From: an uncultured Clostridium sp.
GTDB taxonomy: Bacteria > Bacillota > Clostridia > Clostridiales > Clostridiaceae
Direction of reading: 5' to 3'
DNA: 53,423 bases
NCBI RefSeq assembly: GCF_934754925.1
Contig: NZ_CAKVJA010000018.1
Span: 1-53,423 of the forward strand
Shown here one piece after another: positions 46,445 through 52,791 of this stretch (its first letter is position 1; every line of letters begins with the position of its first letter). The notes beneath the pieces are model-generated. The model did not search any database, was not told the origin of the DNA, and worked only from the letters and a program-made list of their open reading frames with translations. Position numbers and translations under genes: made by a program.

Positions 46445-46473
46445 ATTATATCATATTTATAGGAACTTCTCAA
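46445..46473 (-). promoter_or_regulatory. Strong sigma-A promoter of the citrate-synthase-type gene
   Basis: On the minus strand TTGAGA (46468-46473) and TATAAT (46445-46450) are separated by exactly 17 bp. The predicted start is near 46438, leaving a leader of about 90 nt before the ATG at 46345. Confidence 0.75.
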
Positions 46474-46604
46474 TAAAAAAACAATACTTTTTTCTAATAA
46501 TTGCAAGTTTTTTAATTTTAAATTCATTTTTTAGAAATATAATTGATATTATACTAATTATACCTTTAAATTATGCAACTATTTTTATACTTCCTTCATT
46601 TTTT

Positions 46605-46652
46605 GTAAACCTTCATATAAGTTATATCAATATAACTTATATGAAGGTTTTA
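46605..46652 (-). terminator. Long perfect inverted repeat after nrdD
   Basis: AAACCTTCATATAAGTTATAT pairs with its full complement across a 4-nt loop, about 10 bp after the nrdD stop. The minus-strand tail (TTTACAAAAAATG) is poor in T, so it may stabilise the 3' end or terminate only partly. It separates nrdD from the downstream promoter. Confidence 0.7.
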
Positions 46653-46659
46653 AAACTAT

Positions 46660-48777
46660 TTATAATACCTGATAATTATTTTTGTAACTTCCAGTATGAG
46701 ATTTTCTATCAATTCTTTCTTCATATTTTCCTGGTCCAAATCTTTCATCAAGACTTAAATATCCAGTTACTCTTGAAACTCCCTGTATATCTCTACTATT
46801 GCACTTAGGACATTTACTTTCATTACTCAATAATGTTTCACCACAATCTTTACAGTACCTAATATGAAAATTTACTCCTATATAACTTATATTAGTATGT
46901 TTATATGCGTAATTTATTATATCCATTATATTTTCTGGCGAAGGTGAATCATCTACTTCTATATACGAAATATGTCCTGCATTACAAAGCTTATGGTATG
47001 GTGCTTCTATATCAATCTTATCTTTTATTGATATGTTGTAATTTACAGGAATATGAAAACTATTTGTATAATATTCCTTATCTGTTACTCCTTTTATTAT
47101 TCCAAATATCTTTTTATCTTTCTTTATAAATTTTCCAGATAATCCTTCCGCCGGTGTTGCATAGCAACTCCAGTTAAGCTTAGTTTCTTCTATTAGTCTA
47201 TCTGTGTATTCTCTTATGAATCCCACTATTCTTAATCCTAATTCTCTAGCTTCTTGTGATTCTCCATGATGACACCCCAATAAAGAATATAATGTTTCTG
47301 CTAAGCCAATAAATCCAATTCCCCAAGTTCCTTGTTTAAGTATTGGCTCAATTGAATCCTCTGCTTCTAAGCCTTCTGAACCCTTCATAAGCCCCTGTCC
47401 TGCTACAAAAGGCAAGTCTTTAACTCTCAAATTTTTAAGGACACTATATCTATGAAGTAATGCTTCTTTTGATAATATTAATCTCTCTTCTAATATTTGA
47501 AAAAATTTATCTATATCTTTATTTGCTTCTATTCCTATACGAGGTAAATTAATAGTTATTGGTGCTATATTTCCTCTTCCCTTACATCCTGGCTCTCCAT
47601 TAATATTTTTCATTAAATACGTTCTACATCCCATTGTTGCTGGTAAATATCCTTGATCATAATATTCCTTATTAAAATCTGCATCTATATTCATAAATGT
47701 AGGATTCATTCTTTTCGATGTTACTTCACAAGCTAATTTATATAAATAATAATAAGGGTCTTCTATTTCCCTATTTACTCCCTTCTTTACCCTGAAAATT
47801 ATATTGGGGAATATTGGTTGTTCACCCTTTCCTAACCCCTTTTCATATTCTTTTAAAAATATCTCACATACTAAAGCTGCATCCTTAGAATTTGGTATAC
47901 CTAAATTTATAGAAGAAAAAGGTACTTGTGATCCTGCTCGAGAATGCATAGTATTTAAATTATATACAATTCCTTGCATAGCTTGATGTATTCGTAATCT
48001 TAACTTTTCTTCTACTAATTTTTCTAGCTTTTCTCCTTCAATTCCATATGAAATTAATTCTTTTCTTATTTCCTTTCTTGTTGGTTCAATAAATTCAGCC
48101 ATATCGTTATCAAAATCCGGATGAGATTGTCCTCCAAACATATCATTTTGAGTAGATTGTAATAATATACAAGATAATTCTGCAGCTGTCTCTATACGTT
48201 TAGGTGGCTTTATTGTTCCATATCCAGTGTTAAAACCTCTTTTTAATATTTCCCCTGTAGGTATATGAAGGCAGTTTGTAGTTAAATTATAAGAATCAAG
48301 GTCATGAAAATAGAGTTCACCTACTTCATGTGCTTTTGCTAGATATTTAGGCATATTATAAAGATTATGCCACTTATTGGATTCTGAAGCTATTCTTAGC
48401 AACTTAGAACTAAAATTATTTCCAACATTAGCATTGTCTCTATCAGTTTCTATTCCTATTTTTTCAATAGCTTTCATTAAGTCTGATTTAATTTCTCTAA
48501 TTCTAGTTCTTTCTCTTCTATAAGAGGAATATGCTCTTTGAATATTTTTATGATTACTATCAACTAAGGCTTTTTCAACTAAATTTTGTACTTCTTCTAC
48601 TGATACTTTTTCTTTTTGTGCCAATTGAATATATTCAATAACCCTTTGTATACATTCTAATATTTGCTGTTCTCCTAATTGCTCTCCAATTTCATCACTT
48701 GCCTTTTTTATTGCATTAACAATTTTATTACTATCAAATTTAACCTCTCTCCCATCCCGTTTTACTACATATATCAA
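46660..48777 (-). CDS. nrdD: Anaerobic ribonucleoside-triphosphate reductase (class III)
   Basis: Reduces ribonucleoside triphosphates to deoxy forms under anoxia by a glycyl radical. An N-terminal ATP-cone (about 1-90: VVKRDGREVKFDSNKIVNAIKKA) gives allosteric control. The 10-stranded barrel contains the substrate-site cysteines, including the CLHIPTGEIL region. A zinc-binding site CKDCGETLLSNESKCPKC lies near the C-terminus, and the radical glycine is Gly672 in SRVTGYLSL. The 705-residue length is typical. Translation starts at TTG with AGGAGG 8 nt upstream. Two NrdR boxes lie in its promoter region. Confidence 0.96.
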   Translation of the reverse strand: MIYVVKRDGREVKFDSNKIVNAIKKASDEIGEQLGEQQILECIQRVIEYIQLAQKEKVSVEEVQNLVEKALVDSNHKNIQRAYSSYRRERTRIREIKSDLMKAIEKIGIETDRDNANVGNNFSSKLLRIASESNKWHNLYNMPKYLAKAHEVGELYFHDLDSYNLTTNCLHIPTGEILKRGFNTGYGTIKPPKRIETAAELSCILLQSTQNDMFGGQSHPDFDNDMAEFIEPTRKEIRKELISYGIEGEKLEKLVEEKLRLRIHQAMQGIVYNLNTMHSRAGSQVPFSSINLGIPNSKDAALVCEIFLKEYEKGLGKGEQPIFPNIIFRVKKGVNREIEDPYYYLYKLACEVTSKRMNPTFMNIDADFNKEYYDQGYLPATMGCRTYLMKNINGEPGCKGRGNIAPITINLPRIGIEANKDIDKFFQILEERLILSKEALLHRYSVLKNLRVKDLPFVAGQGLMKGSEGLEAEDSIEPILKQGTWGIGFIGLAETLYSLLGCHHGESQEARELGLRIVGFIREYTDRLIEETKLNWSCYATPAEGLSGKFIKKDKKIFGIIKGVTDKEYYTNSFHIPVNYNISIKDKIDIEAPYHKLCNAGHISYIEVDDSPSPENIMDIINYAYKHTNISYIGVNFHIRYCKDCGETLLSNESKCPKCNSRDIQGVSRVTGYLSLDERFGPGKYEERIDRKSHTGSYKNNYQVL

Positions 48778-48799
48778 AATAACCGCCTCCTACGAATTT

Positions 48800-48815
48800 A
48801 CACTATATATTGTAT
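48800..48815 (-). promoter_or_regulatory. NrdR box 1 upstream of nrdD
   Basis: ACACTATATATTGTAT matches the NrdR consensus ACACWATATATWGTGT at 14 of 16 positions. It sits 30 bp (start to start) from box 2, the spacing expected for cooperative NrdR binding. NrdR represses ribonucleotide reductase genes when dATP is high. Confidence 0.85.
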
Positions 48816-48829
48816 ATTTTATTCTTAAC

Positions 48830-48845
48830 ACACAATATATAGTAT
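48830..48845 (-). promoter_or_regulatory. NrdR box 2 upstream of nrdD
   Basis: ACACAATATATAGTAT is the second, near-consensus NrdR site. Together with box 1 it forms the tandem arrangement seen at ribonucleotide reductase promoters. nrdR itself is not in the window. Confidence 0.85.
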
Positions 48846-48907
48846 ATAATTCTAGTATAACTTTTATTCTCCTCTACTTTTAAACAAATTTTATATAAAA
48901 AAAGTGC

Positions 48908-48949
48908 TTATCAATAGTGATAATTATTTTTCATTATCACTATTGATAA
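48908..48949. promoter_or_regulatory. Twin palindromic operator upstream of degV-padR
   Basis: Two 16-bp palindromes of the form TTATCA-N4-TGATAA (48908-48923 with ATAG, 48934-48949 with CTAT inside) are arranged as a perfect 17-bp inverted repeat (48908-48924 and 48933-48949) with an 8-nt loop. The right copy contains the -35 of the degV promoter. This is a likely repressor site, and the PadR-type gene in the same operon is the natural candidate. Confidence 0.6.
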
Positions 48950-48970
48950 TATTATCTGCTATGATATACT
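48943..48970 (+). promoter_or_regulatory. Promoter of degV-padR
   Basis: TTGATA (48943-48948) and TATACT (48965-48970) are 16 bp apart, with TG one base before the -10 (extended -10). The -35 lies inside the right palindrome of the twin operator. Confidence 0.65.
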
Positions 48971-49004
48971 AAATTTATAAAATTAAATTTTCGGAGGATT
49001 TTTT

Positions 49005-49850
49005 ATGCAAAAAATTGCTTTAATAACAGATAGCGCATGTGATCTTGATTTAAATACATTAAAAGAAAATAACATAAATCTATTACCACTTAGAATAATT
49101 TATTCTAACGGTGATTATAGAGATAGAATAGATATTTCACCTCAAGAAGTATATGATAACTTAGAAAAAGAAGTTCCTAAAACTTCCTTACCAAGTGCTC
49201 AAGATACTGAAGAAACTTTAAATAGATTAGAAGAAGAAGGCTATACTCATGTAATTTATATTTCAATTTCTAGTGGTCTTTCTGGAAGCTTCAATGCAAT
49301 AAGATTAGCTTTAGAAGATCATCCGAAGCTTACTTCTTTTGTTTACGACTCAAAAATCTTAGCATACCCTCAAGGAGAAATAGTTTTAGAAGTTGCTAAA
49401 CTTATAAAAGAAGGTACATCTTTTGAAGAAATAGTTAAAGAAATACCTGAAATAAGAAAGAGAATTATTGGTTACTTTACTATTAATACATTAGAATATT
49501 TAAAAAAGGGTGGAAGAATTGGTAGACTTGCTGGAACTGTTGGTGAATTACTAAATCTTAAGCCTATAATAACTACAGATGAAGATGGGGTTTTTTATAA
49601 TGTTGTAAAAGTAAGAGGAAGAAAACAATCTTTATCAAAAATGACTGAATTATTAAAAGGATACTTAGCCAAAGGTAAATGTGAAGTTGCCGTTTTACAC
49701 GCAGGTTGTGAGGATGAAGCTATTAAATATATGAATTCACTTAAAGATTTAACAAATGTAGTCTCTATAAAAATTGCAGAAATAAGTCCTTCTCTTGGCA
49801 TTCATGGTGGTCCAGGGTTGATGGGATTTTCTGTAAAGATGGTTAAATAA
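49005..49850 (+). CDS. DegV family fatty-acid-binding protein
   Basis: A 281-residue DegV protein, the FakB-type class that presents fatty acids to the kinase FakA in Firmicutes. It shows the N-terminal ALITDSACDLDLNTLKENNINLLPLRI, the TSLPSAQDTEETLNRLEEEG motif, the SSGLSGSFNAIRLA loop and KKGGRIGRLAG. The C-terminal IHGGPGLMGFS is typical. No kinase gene is nearby. It has a GGAGG ribosome binding site, and the padR gene follows 3 bp after its stop, so they are one transcript controlled at 48908-48970. Confidence 0.95.
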   Translation: MQKIALITDSACDLDLNTLKENNINLLPLRIIYSNGDYRDRIDISPQEVYDNLEKEVPKTSLPSAQDTEETLNRLEEEGYTHVIYISISSGLSGSFNAIRLALEDHPKLTSFVYDSKILAYPQGEIVLEVAKLIKEGTSFEEIVKEIPEIRKRIIGYFTINTLEYLKKGGRIGRLAGTVGELLNLKPIITTDEDGVFYNVVKVRGRKQSLSKMTELLKGYLAKGKCEVAVLHAGCEDEAIKYMNSLKDLTNVVSIKIAEISPSLGIHGGPGLMGFSVKMVK

Positions 49851-49853
49851 TCT

Positions 49854-50309
49854 ATGAGTGATTTTGACTTTAATAATCTTGAAGATTTAAAAGCTGAAGA
49901 GAAACGATTATATGATGAATATAAGGCTAAACTTGCAGAACTAAAAAAGGTTCAAAAAGAAAAAGAAGCTGTTGGTCAAGTATTCACTAAAGGATTACTT
50001 CCTATATATGTTCTTCATATACTAAAATCTGGCCCCACAAACGGTAATGAAATTTCTACTAAGGTTTCTGAAAGAACTAACGGATTATGGACTCCTAGCA
50101 CTGGGGGAATATATCCACTATTAAAAAAGTTAGAAAAAGAAGGATTAGTTATTGGTAAATGGGATGATCCTAAAAAGAAATTTCAAAAATTTTATTCTTT
50201 AACCCCATTAGGTGAAATAGAATTTGCTAATAGAAAAAAATTACTTAAACATAAAATAGAAGAATCATTAAGGGTCTTTCAAATTGTTTATAAGGATCTT
50301 TATTTATAA
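49854..50309 (+). CDS. PadR-family transcriptional regulator with N-terminal coiled coil
   Basis: A 151-residue protein whose winged helix (about 48-130) matches PadR regulators: LLPIYVLHILKSGPTNGNEISTKVSE, STGGIYPLLKKLEKEGLVIGKW and KKFQKFYSLTPLGEIEFA. Unusually, the family's dimerising helix seems to be replaced or supplemented by a charged helical N-terminal extension of about 45 residues rich in Glu and Lys. No good ribosome binding site precedes the ATG, which lies 3 bp after the degV stop, suggesting translational coupling. It probably controls its own operon. The effector is unknown. Confidence 0.88.
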   Translation: MSDFDFNNLEDLKAEEKRLYDEYKAKLAELKKVQKEKEAVGQVFTKGLLPIYVLHILKSGPTNGNEISTKVSERTNGLWTPSTGGIYPLLKKLEKEGLVIGKWDDPKKKFQKFYSLTPLGEIEFANRKKLLKHKIEESLRVFQIVYKDLYL

Positions 50310-50348
50310 AAATACATCTAAGAATTTTTCTTAGATGTATTTTTATTA
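50304..50348 (+). terminator. Intrinsic terminator after padR
   Basis: AAATACATCTAAGAA and TTCTTAGATGTATTT form a 15-bp stem with a short loop, followed by TTTATTATT. It lies at the padR stop codon. Confidence 0.92.
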
Positions 50349-50395
50349 TTATTTATGTATAAACTAATATAAACTTATTTAGGACGGTGTTAAAT

Positions 50396-50599
50396 ATGAA
50401 AGGAATGATATTAGATTATACTGGCAATGATGCTTTTATTTTATTAGAAGATGATTCTATTATAACAATGCCTTTAACTTCTTTTGAAACACTTATGCCA
50501 ATAGGTAGTAACATAAGTTTATCTAATTTATATAGTAATTCTTGCAATACAAATTATAAACCTTGTCAGTTGGTAAATAAAACTGTTGACTTTTTGTAA
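50396..50599 (+). CDS. Small protein of unknown function (67 residues)
   Basis: I do not recognise this protein. It begins MKGMILDYTGNDAFILLEDD, looks like a small beta-rich domain, and has a hydrophilic C-terminal half with two cysteines (NSCNTNYKPCQL). No signal peptide or membrane helix is apparent. The ATG at 50396 follows AGGACGG at a workable distance; a GTG at 50387 in the same frame is less likely because it overlaps that site. It is preceded by the padR terminator and followed immediately by the promoter of the TPP riboswitch, whose -35 lies within its last codons. It is therefore a separate unit. Confidence 0.65.
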   Translation: MKGMILDYTGNDAFILLEDDSIITMPLTSFETLMPIGSNISLSNLYSNSCNTNYKPCQLVNKTVDFL

Positions 50600-50614
50600 A
50601 TTTCTACCTAAAAT
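50586..50614 (+). promoter_or_regulatory. Sigma-A promoter of the TPP riboswitch-thiT unit
   Basis: TTGACT (50586-50591) and TAAAAT (50609-50614) are separated by exactly 17 bp. The predicted start near 50621 is just before the riboswitch core. The -35 overlaps the 3' end of the preceding small gene. Confidence 0.7.
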
Positions 50615-50624
50615 TAAATTATAT

Positions 50625-50720
50625 TTAAGTTGCTAGGGGTGCCCTAAGGCTGAGAGATGAATTTTCATCAACCCTTTTATAACCTGATCTGGATAATTCC
50701 AGCGTAGGAAAGCCATAATA
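50625..50720 (+). ncRNA. TPP riboswitch (THI element)
   Basis: The conserved THI-box segments are present in order: GGGGTGCC near the 5' side, GGCTGAGAG at about 50648, ACCCTTTTATAACCTGATCTGGATAATTCCAGCGTAGG as the pyrophosphate-sensor and closing part (split here only for description). It binds thiamine pyrophosphate and lowers expression of the downstream thiamine transporter. Confidence 0.96.
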
Positions 50721-50747
50721 GAGTTTTTTTATATTCTCATTCCACGG

Positions 50748-50774
50748 TACCCTCTTACGCAAAATAAGGAGGTA
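50748..50774 (+). promoter_or_regulatory. Probable Shine-Dalgarno sequestering hairpin of the TPP riboswitch
   Basis: TACCCTCTT (50748-50756) can pair with AAGGAGGTA (50766-50774), the ribosome binding site of thiT, with one mismatch and a short loop. No clear terminator lies between riboswitch and gene, so control at the translation step is the simplest reading. Confidence 0.55.
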
Positions 50775-50781
50775 TTTTTTT

Positions 50782-51429
50782 ATGTCAAATTTTCTAGCAA
50801 TATTACAAGAAAATTTCAAAACACTTTTCAGTAATCCACTTACACTAATTACTTTAATAGGTTGTGCAATTTTATTAATTGCTCTTATAAAGTTTAAATC
50901 ATTAAAGTTTAATTCAAAATTGGTGACTAGAATAGGACTAGCTATTGCTCTTGCTTTCATTTTGGATATGATAAAAATTTACACTCTCCCAAATGGTGGT
51001 GGAAGTATTTCTTTAGGAAGTATGATTCCCATAATGTTAATTTCTTTTGTTTATGGTCCAGCAATAGGCTTATTTACTGGTTTTTTATTTGGAGTATTTA
51101 AATTAATTATTGATCCATATATCCTTAATCCAATTCAAGTTCTATTTGATTATCCCTTACCATTTATGGCAGTTGGAGTTGCAGGACTCTTTAGAAATAA
51201 ATATTGGGGCGCTACATTAGGAATGCTCCTACGATTTGTTTGTCACTTTATTTCTGGAGTAATATTTTTTGGTTCTTATGCCCCATCAGGAATGTCTCCT
51301 ATAATTTACTCTCTAGCTGTAAATGGACTTGCTGTAGGTGGTGAACTTCTAATTTGTTTAGTATTATTAGCATTTTTACCTGTGGAACAATTAATTAAAA
51401 TATTAAAATCAAATATATCATTAACATAA
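50782..51429 (+). CDS. thiT: Thiamine transporter, ECF S-component ThiT
   Basis: A substrate-binding membrane subunit for thiamine that works with the shared ECF module. The 215-residue protein has about six to seven hydrophobic segments. The thiamine-site motifs of ThiT are recognisable: GGGSISLGSMIPIMLIS, YGPAIGLFTGFLFGVFKLI, and DPYILNPIQVLFDYPLPFMAVG. The TPP riboswitch in front supports the substrate. An AAGGAGG ribosome binding site precedes the ATG. The ECF ATPases are not in this window. Confidence 0.95.
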   Translation: MSNFLAILQENFKTLFSNPLTLITLIGCAILLIALIKFKSLKFNSKLVTRIGLAIALAFILDMIKIYTLPNGGGSISLGSMIPIMLISFVYGPAIGLFTGFLFGVFKLIIDPYILNPIQVLFDYPLPFMAVGVAGLFRNKYWGATLGMLLRFVCHFISGVIFFGSYAPSGMSPIIYSLAVNGLAVGGELLICLVLLAFLPVEQLIKILKSNISLT

Positions 51430-51495
51430 ATGATTTTCTAAATCTTTAATTTAGATATCAAAACTTCAATTGATAATTTATGAAGAGTTATTTCA

Positions 51496-51540
51496 TTAAA
51501 AATATACCATATAGCTTAAAGCTATATGGTATATTTTTAA
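51496..51540. terminator. Bidirectional terminator between thiT and ferredoxin
   Basis: AAAAATATACCATATAGCTT is followed by its full complement, a nearly perfect palindrome with T-runs on both strands. It lies between convergent genes and touches the ferredoxin stop codon. Confidence 0.92.
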
Positions 51541-51725
51541 TCTAGGCTTATTGCATTTACTGGACAACTTGATTCAGCATCTCTTGCATCATCTTCATTT
51601 TCAGCTGGTACAGGATTAGTTCTAGCTACTGCTTTACCATCGTCATCCATCTCAAAAACTGATGGACATATTGATGGACATAATCCACATCCAATACAAG
51701 TATCCTTATCTACAAATGCATTCAT
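51537..51725 (-). CDS. 4Fe-4S ferredoxin
   Basis: A 62-residue electron carrier. The cluster motif CIGCGLCPSICP supplies Cys10, Cys13 and Cys16, with an extra Cys20. The distant Cys54 in SCPVNAISLD completes a single 4Fe-4S cluster. The second full CxxCxxC motif of 2[4Fe-4S] clostridial ferredoxins is absent, so this is the single-cluster type seen in Thermotoga and Desulfovibrio ferredoxins. The frame is open to 51767, but the ATG at 51725 has AAAGGGG in front and gives the normal length. Confidence 0.94.
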   Translation of the reverse strand: MNAFVDKDTCIGCGLCPSICPSVFEMDDDGKAVARTNPVPAENEDDARDAESSCPVNAISLD

Positions 51726-51808
51726 AATTTCAACCCCTTTAACAAATTTTAATATTATTATTTCCAAAAGCCTAATCTGTTATGTAAGTTAAAATAATTT
51801 TTTTATTT

Positions 51809-52633
51809 CTACCAATTGTCAGGTTTACTTTCTAATACTTGTATATCCCACTCTTTAAATTCATTAGTTGCTACAACATAATATTTTATCTCTGTATTTT
51901 CTTTCTTATTAGCTACAGTAATTAGAGTCTTAAAATTAGTACTATCATACCCTCTATTCTTAACTGTAAATACAATATCAAAATCTCCTTCATTATTATC
52001 TACCAATTCTACATTAGGTATAATTTGATTTGCCTTTTGCATAAATGTATTTAAATCAGTGGAAAATATATATTTTAAACAATCCATATCTCCCTTTATA
52101 TTAATACCAACTTTATAATCATTAATATCATTATTTTTATCAACGACTTGTAATACATCTAAAATAGATTGATAATATATATAATCGAAGTCTCTAGGTT
52201 TTCTTATAAATGAAAGATTTTTTATAATGGCTTCATCTAATCTTTTTGAAACAGAAAATGTATTTTCATCATTATAAAAATTTCCTTCATCAGTTCCTAC
52301 AACATAATAAAATTCTTTTACTTCATCACCTAAATCAAATTCAAACTTATAGTCTGGCTCTAAGGTTGACTTATTTTCACTTATTTTAGCCTTAGATAAA
52401 AAGCTAGACATTTCTTTTATAGCACTTTCATCAGTTACTATAAATTTAAATCCTGTATCTCTAGTACTCTGTATACTTATTTGTTCTACTTCATTTGAGT
52501 TTAAATAATCAAAATAATCATTTCTTAACCCTAACTTTTTCTCTATACTTTCAAGTGCTGCACATCCAGAGAAATTCAATATACCTATTATTAAAAGCCC
52601 TAGTAAGATATGTCTTTTTAATATTCTTAACAT
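51809..52633 (-). CDS. Putative lipoprotein of unknown function
   Basis: A 274-residue predicted lipoprotein. A basic start and hydrophobic stretch (MLRILKRHILLGLLIIGIL) end in lipobox NFSGC, with the acylated cysteine at residue 24. The mature part looks like two similar alpha/beta halves (about 45-140 and 150-270), each opening with a short helix and followed by strands such as FKFIVTDESAIKEMSSFL. I do not recognise a family. It is anchored outside the membrane. It has its own promoter region after the hairpin at 52655-52690, and lies 83 bp upstream of the ferredoxin gene on the same strand. Confidence 0.82.
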   Translation of the reverse strand: MLRILKRHILLGLLIIGILNFSGCAALESIEKKLGLRNDYFDYLNSNEVEQISIQSTRDTGFKFIVTDESAIKEMSSFLSKAKISENKSTLEPDYKFEFDLGDEVKEFYYVVGTDEGNFYNDENTFSVSKRLDEAIIKNLSFIRKPRDFDYIYYQSILDVLQVVDKNNDINDYKVGINIKGDMDCLKYIFSTDLNTFMQKANQIIPNVELVDNNEGDFDIVFTVKNRGYDSTNFKTLITVANKKENTEIKYYVVATNEFKEWDIQVLESKPDNW

Positions 52634-52654
52634 CCGTTTCTCCTTTTACTTTTA

Positions 52655-52692
52655 TACTAAAATAATAGGAGAAGCTTATGCTTCTCCTAATA
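52655..52692 (-). terminator. Terminator after the gene at 52792
   Basis: TAGGAGAAGC and GCTTCTCCTA form a perfect 10-bp stem with loop TTAT, followed on the minus strand by TTATTTTAGTA. It ends the transcript of the partial gene and lies just before the lipoprotein gene. Confidence 0.85.
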
Positions 52693-52791
52693 AAGATAAT
52701 TATAATACTTTATTCCAATATTAGCAATTTACTTTACATATTATCTTATATTTTCCTTTAGTTCAACATATGTTTTTCACCTAAAATTCTA

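Noticed and set aside
46303..46527. Minus-strand frame of 74 codons across the promoter and leader of the citrate-synthase-type gene
   Set aside because: It contains the TTGAGA-N17-TATAAT promoter and the hairpin leader, has no ribosome binding site, and its translation is low complexity. A leader peptide role is not supported.
48917..48940. Fur-box-like sequence TGATAAT...ATTATCA
   Set aside because: The two halves are 8 bp apart rather than 1 bp as in a Fur 7-1-7 site; the repeated TTATCA-N4-TGATAA format explains the symmetry better.
50625..50960. Minus-strand open frame of 111 codons antisense to the TPP riboswitch and thiT
   Set aside because: It covers a conserved riboswitch and a clear membrane transporter gene on the other strand, has no ribosome binding site, and its composition is that of an antisense shadow.
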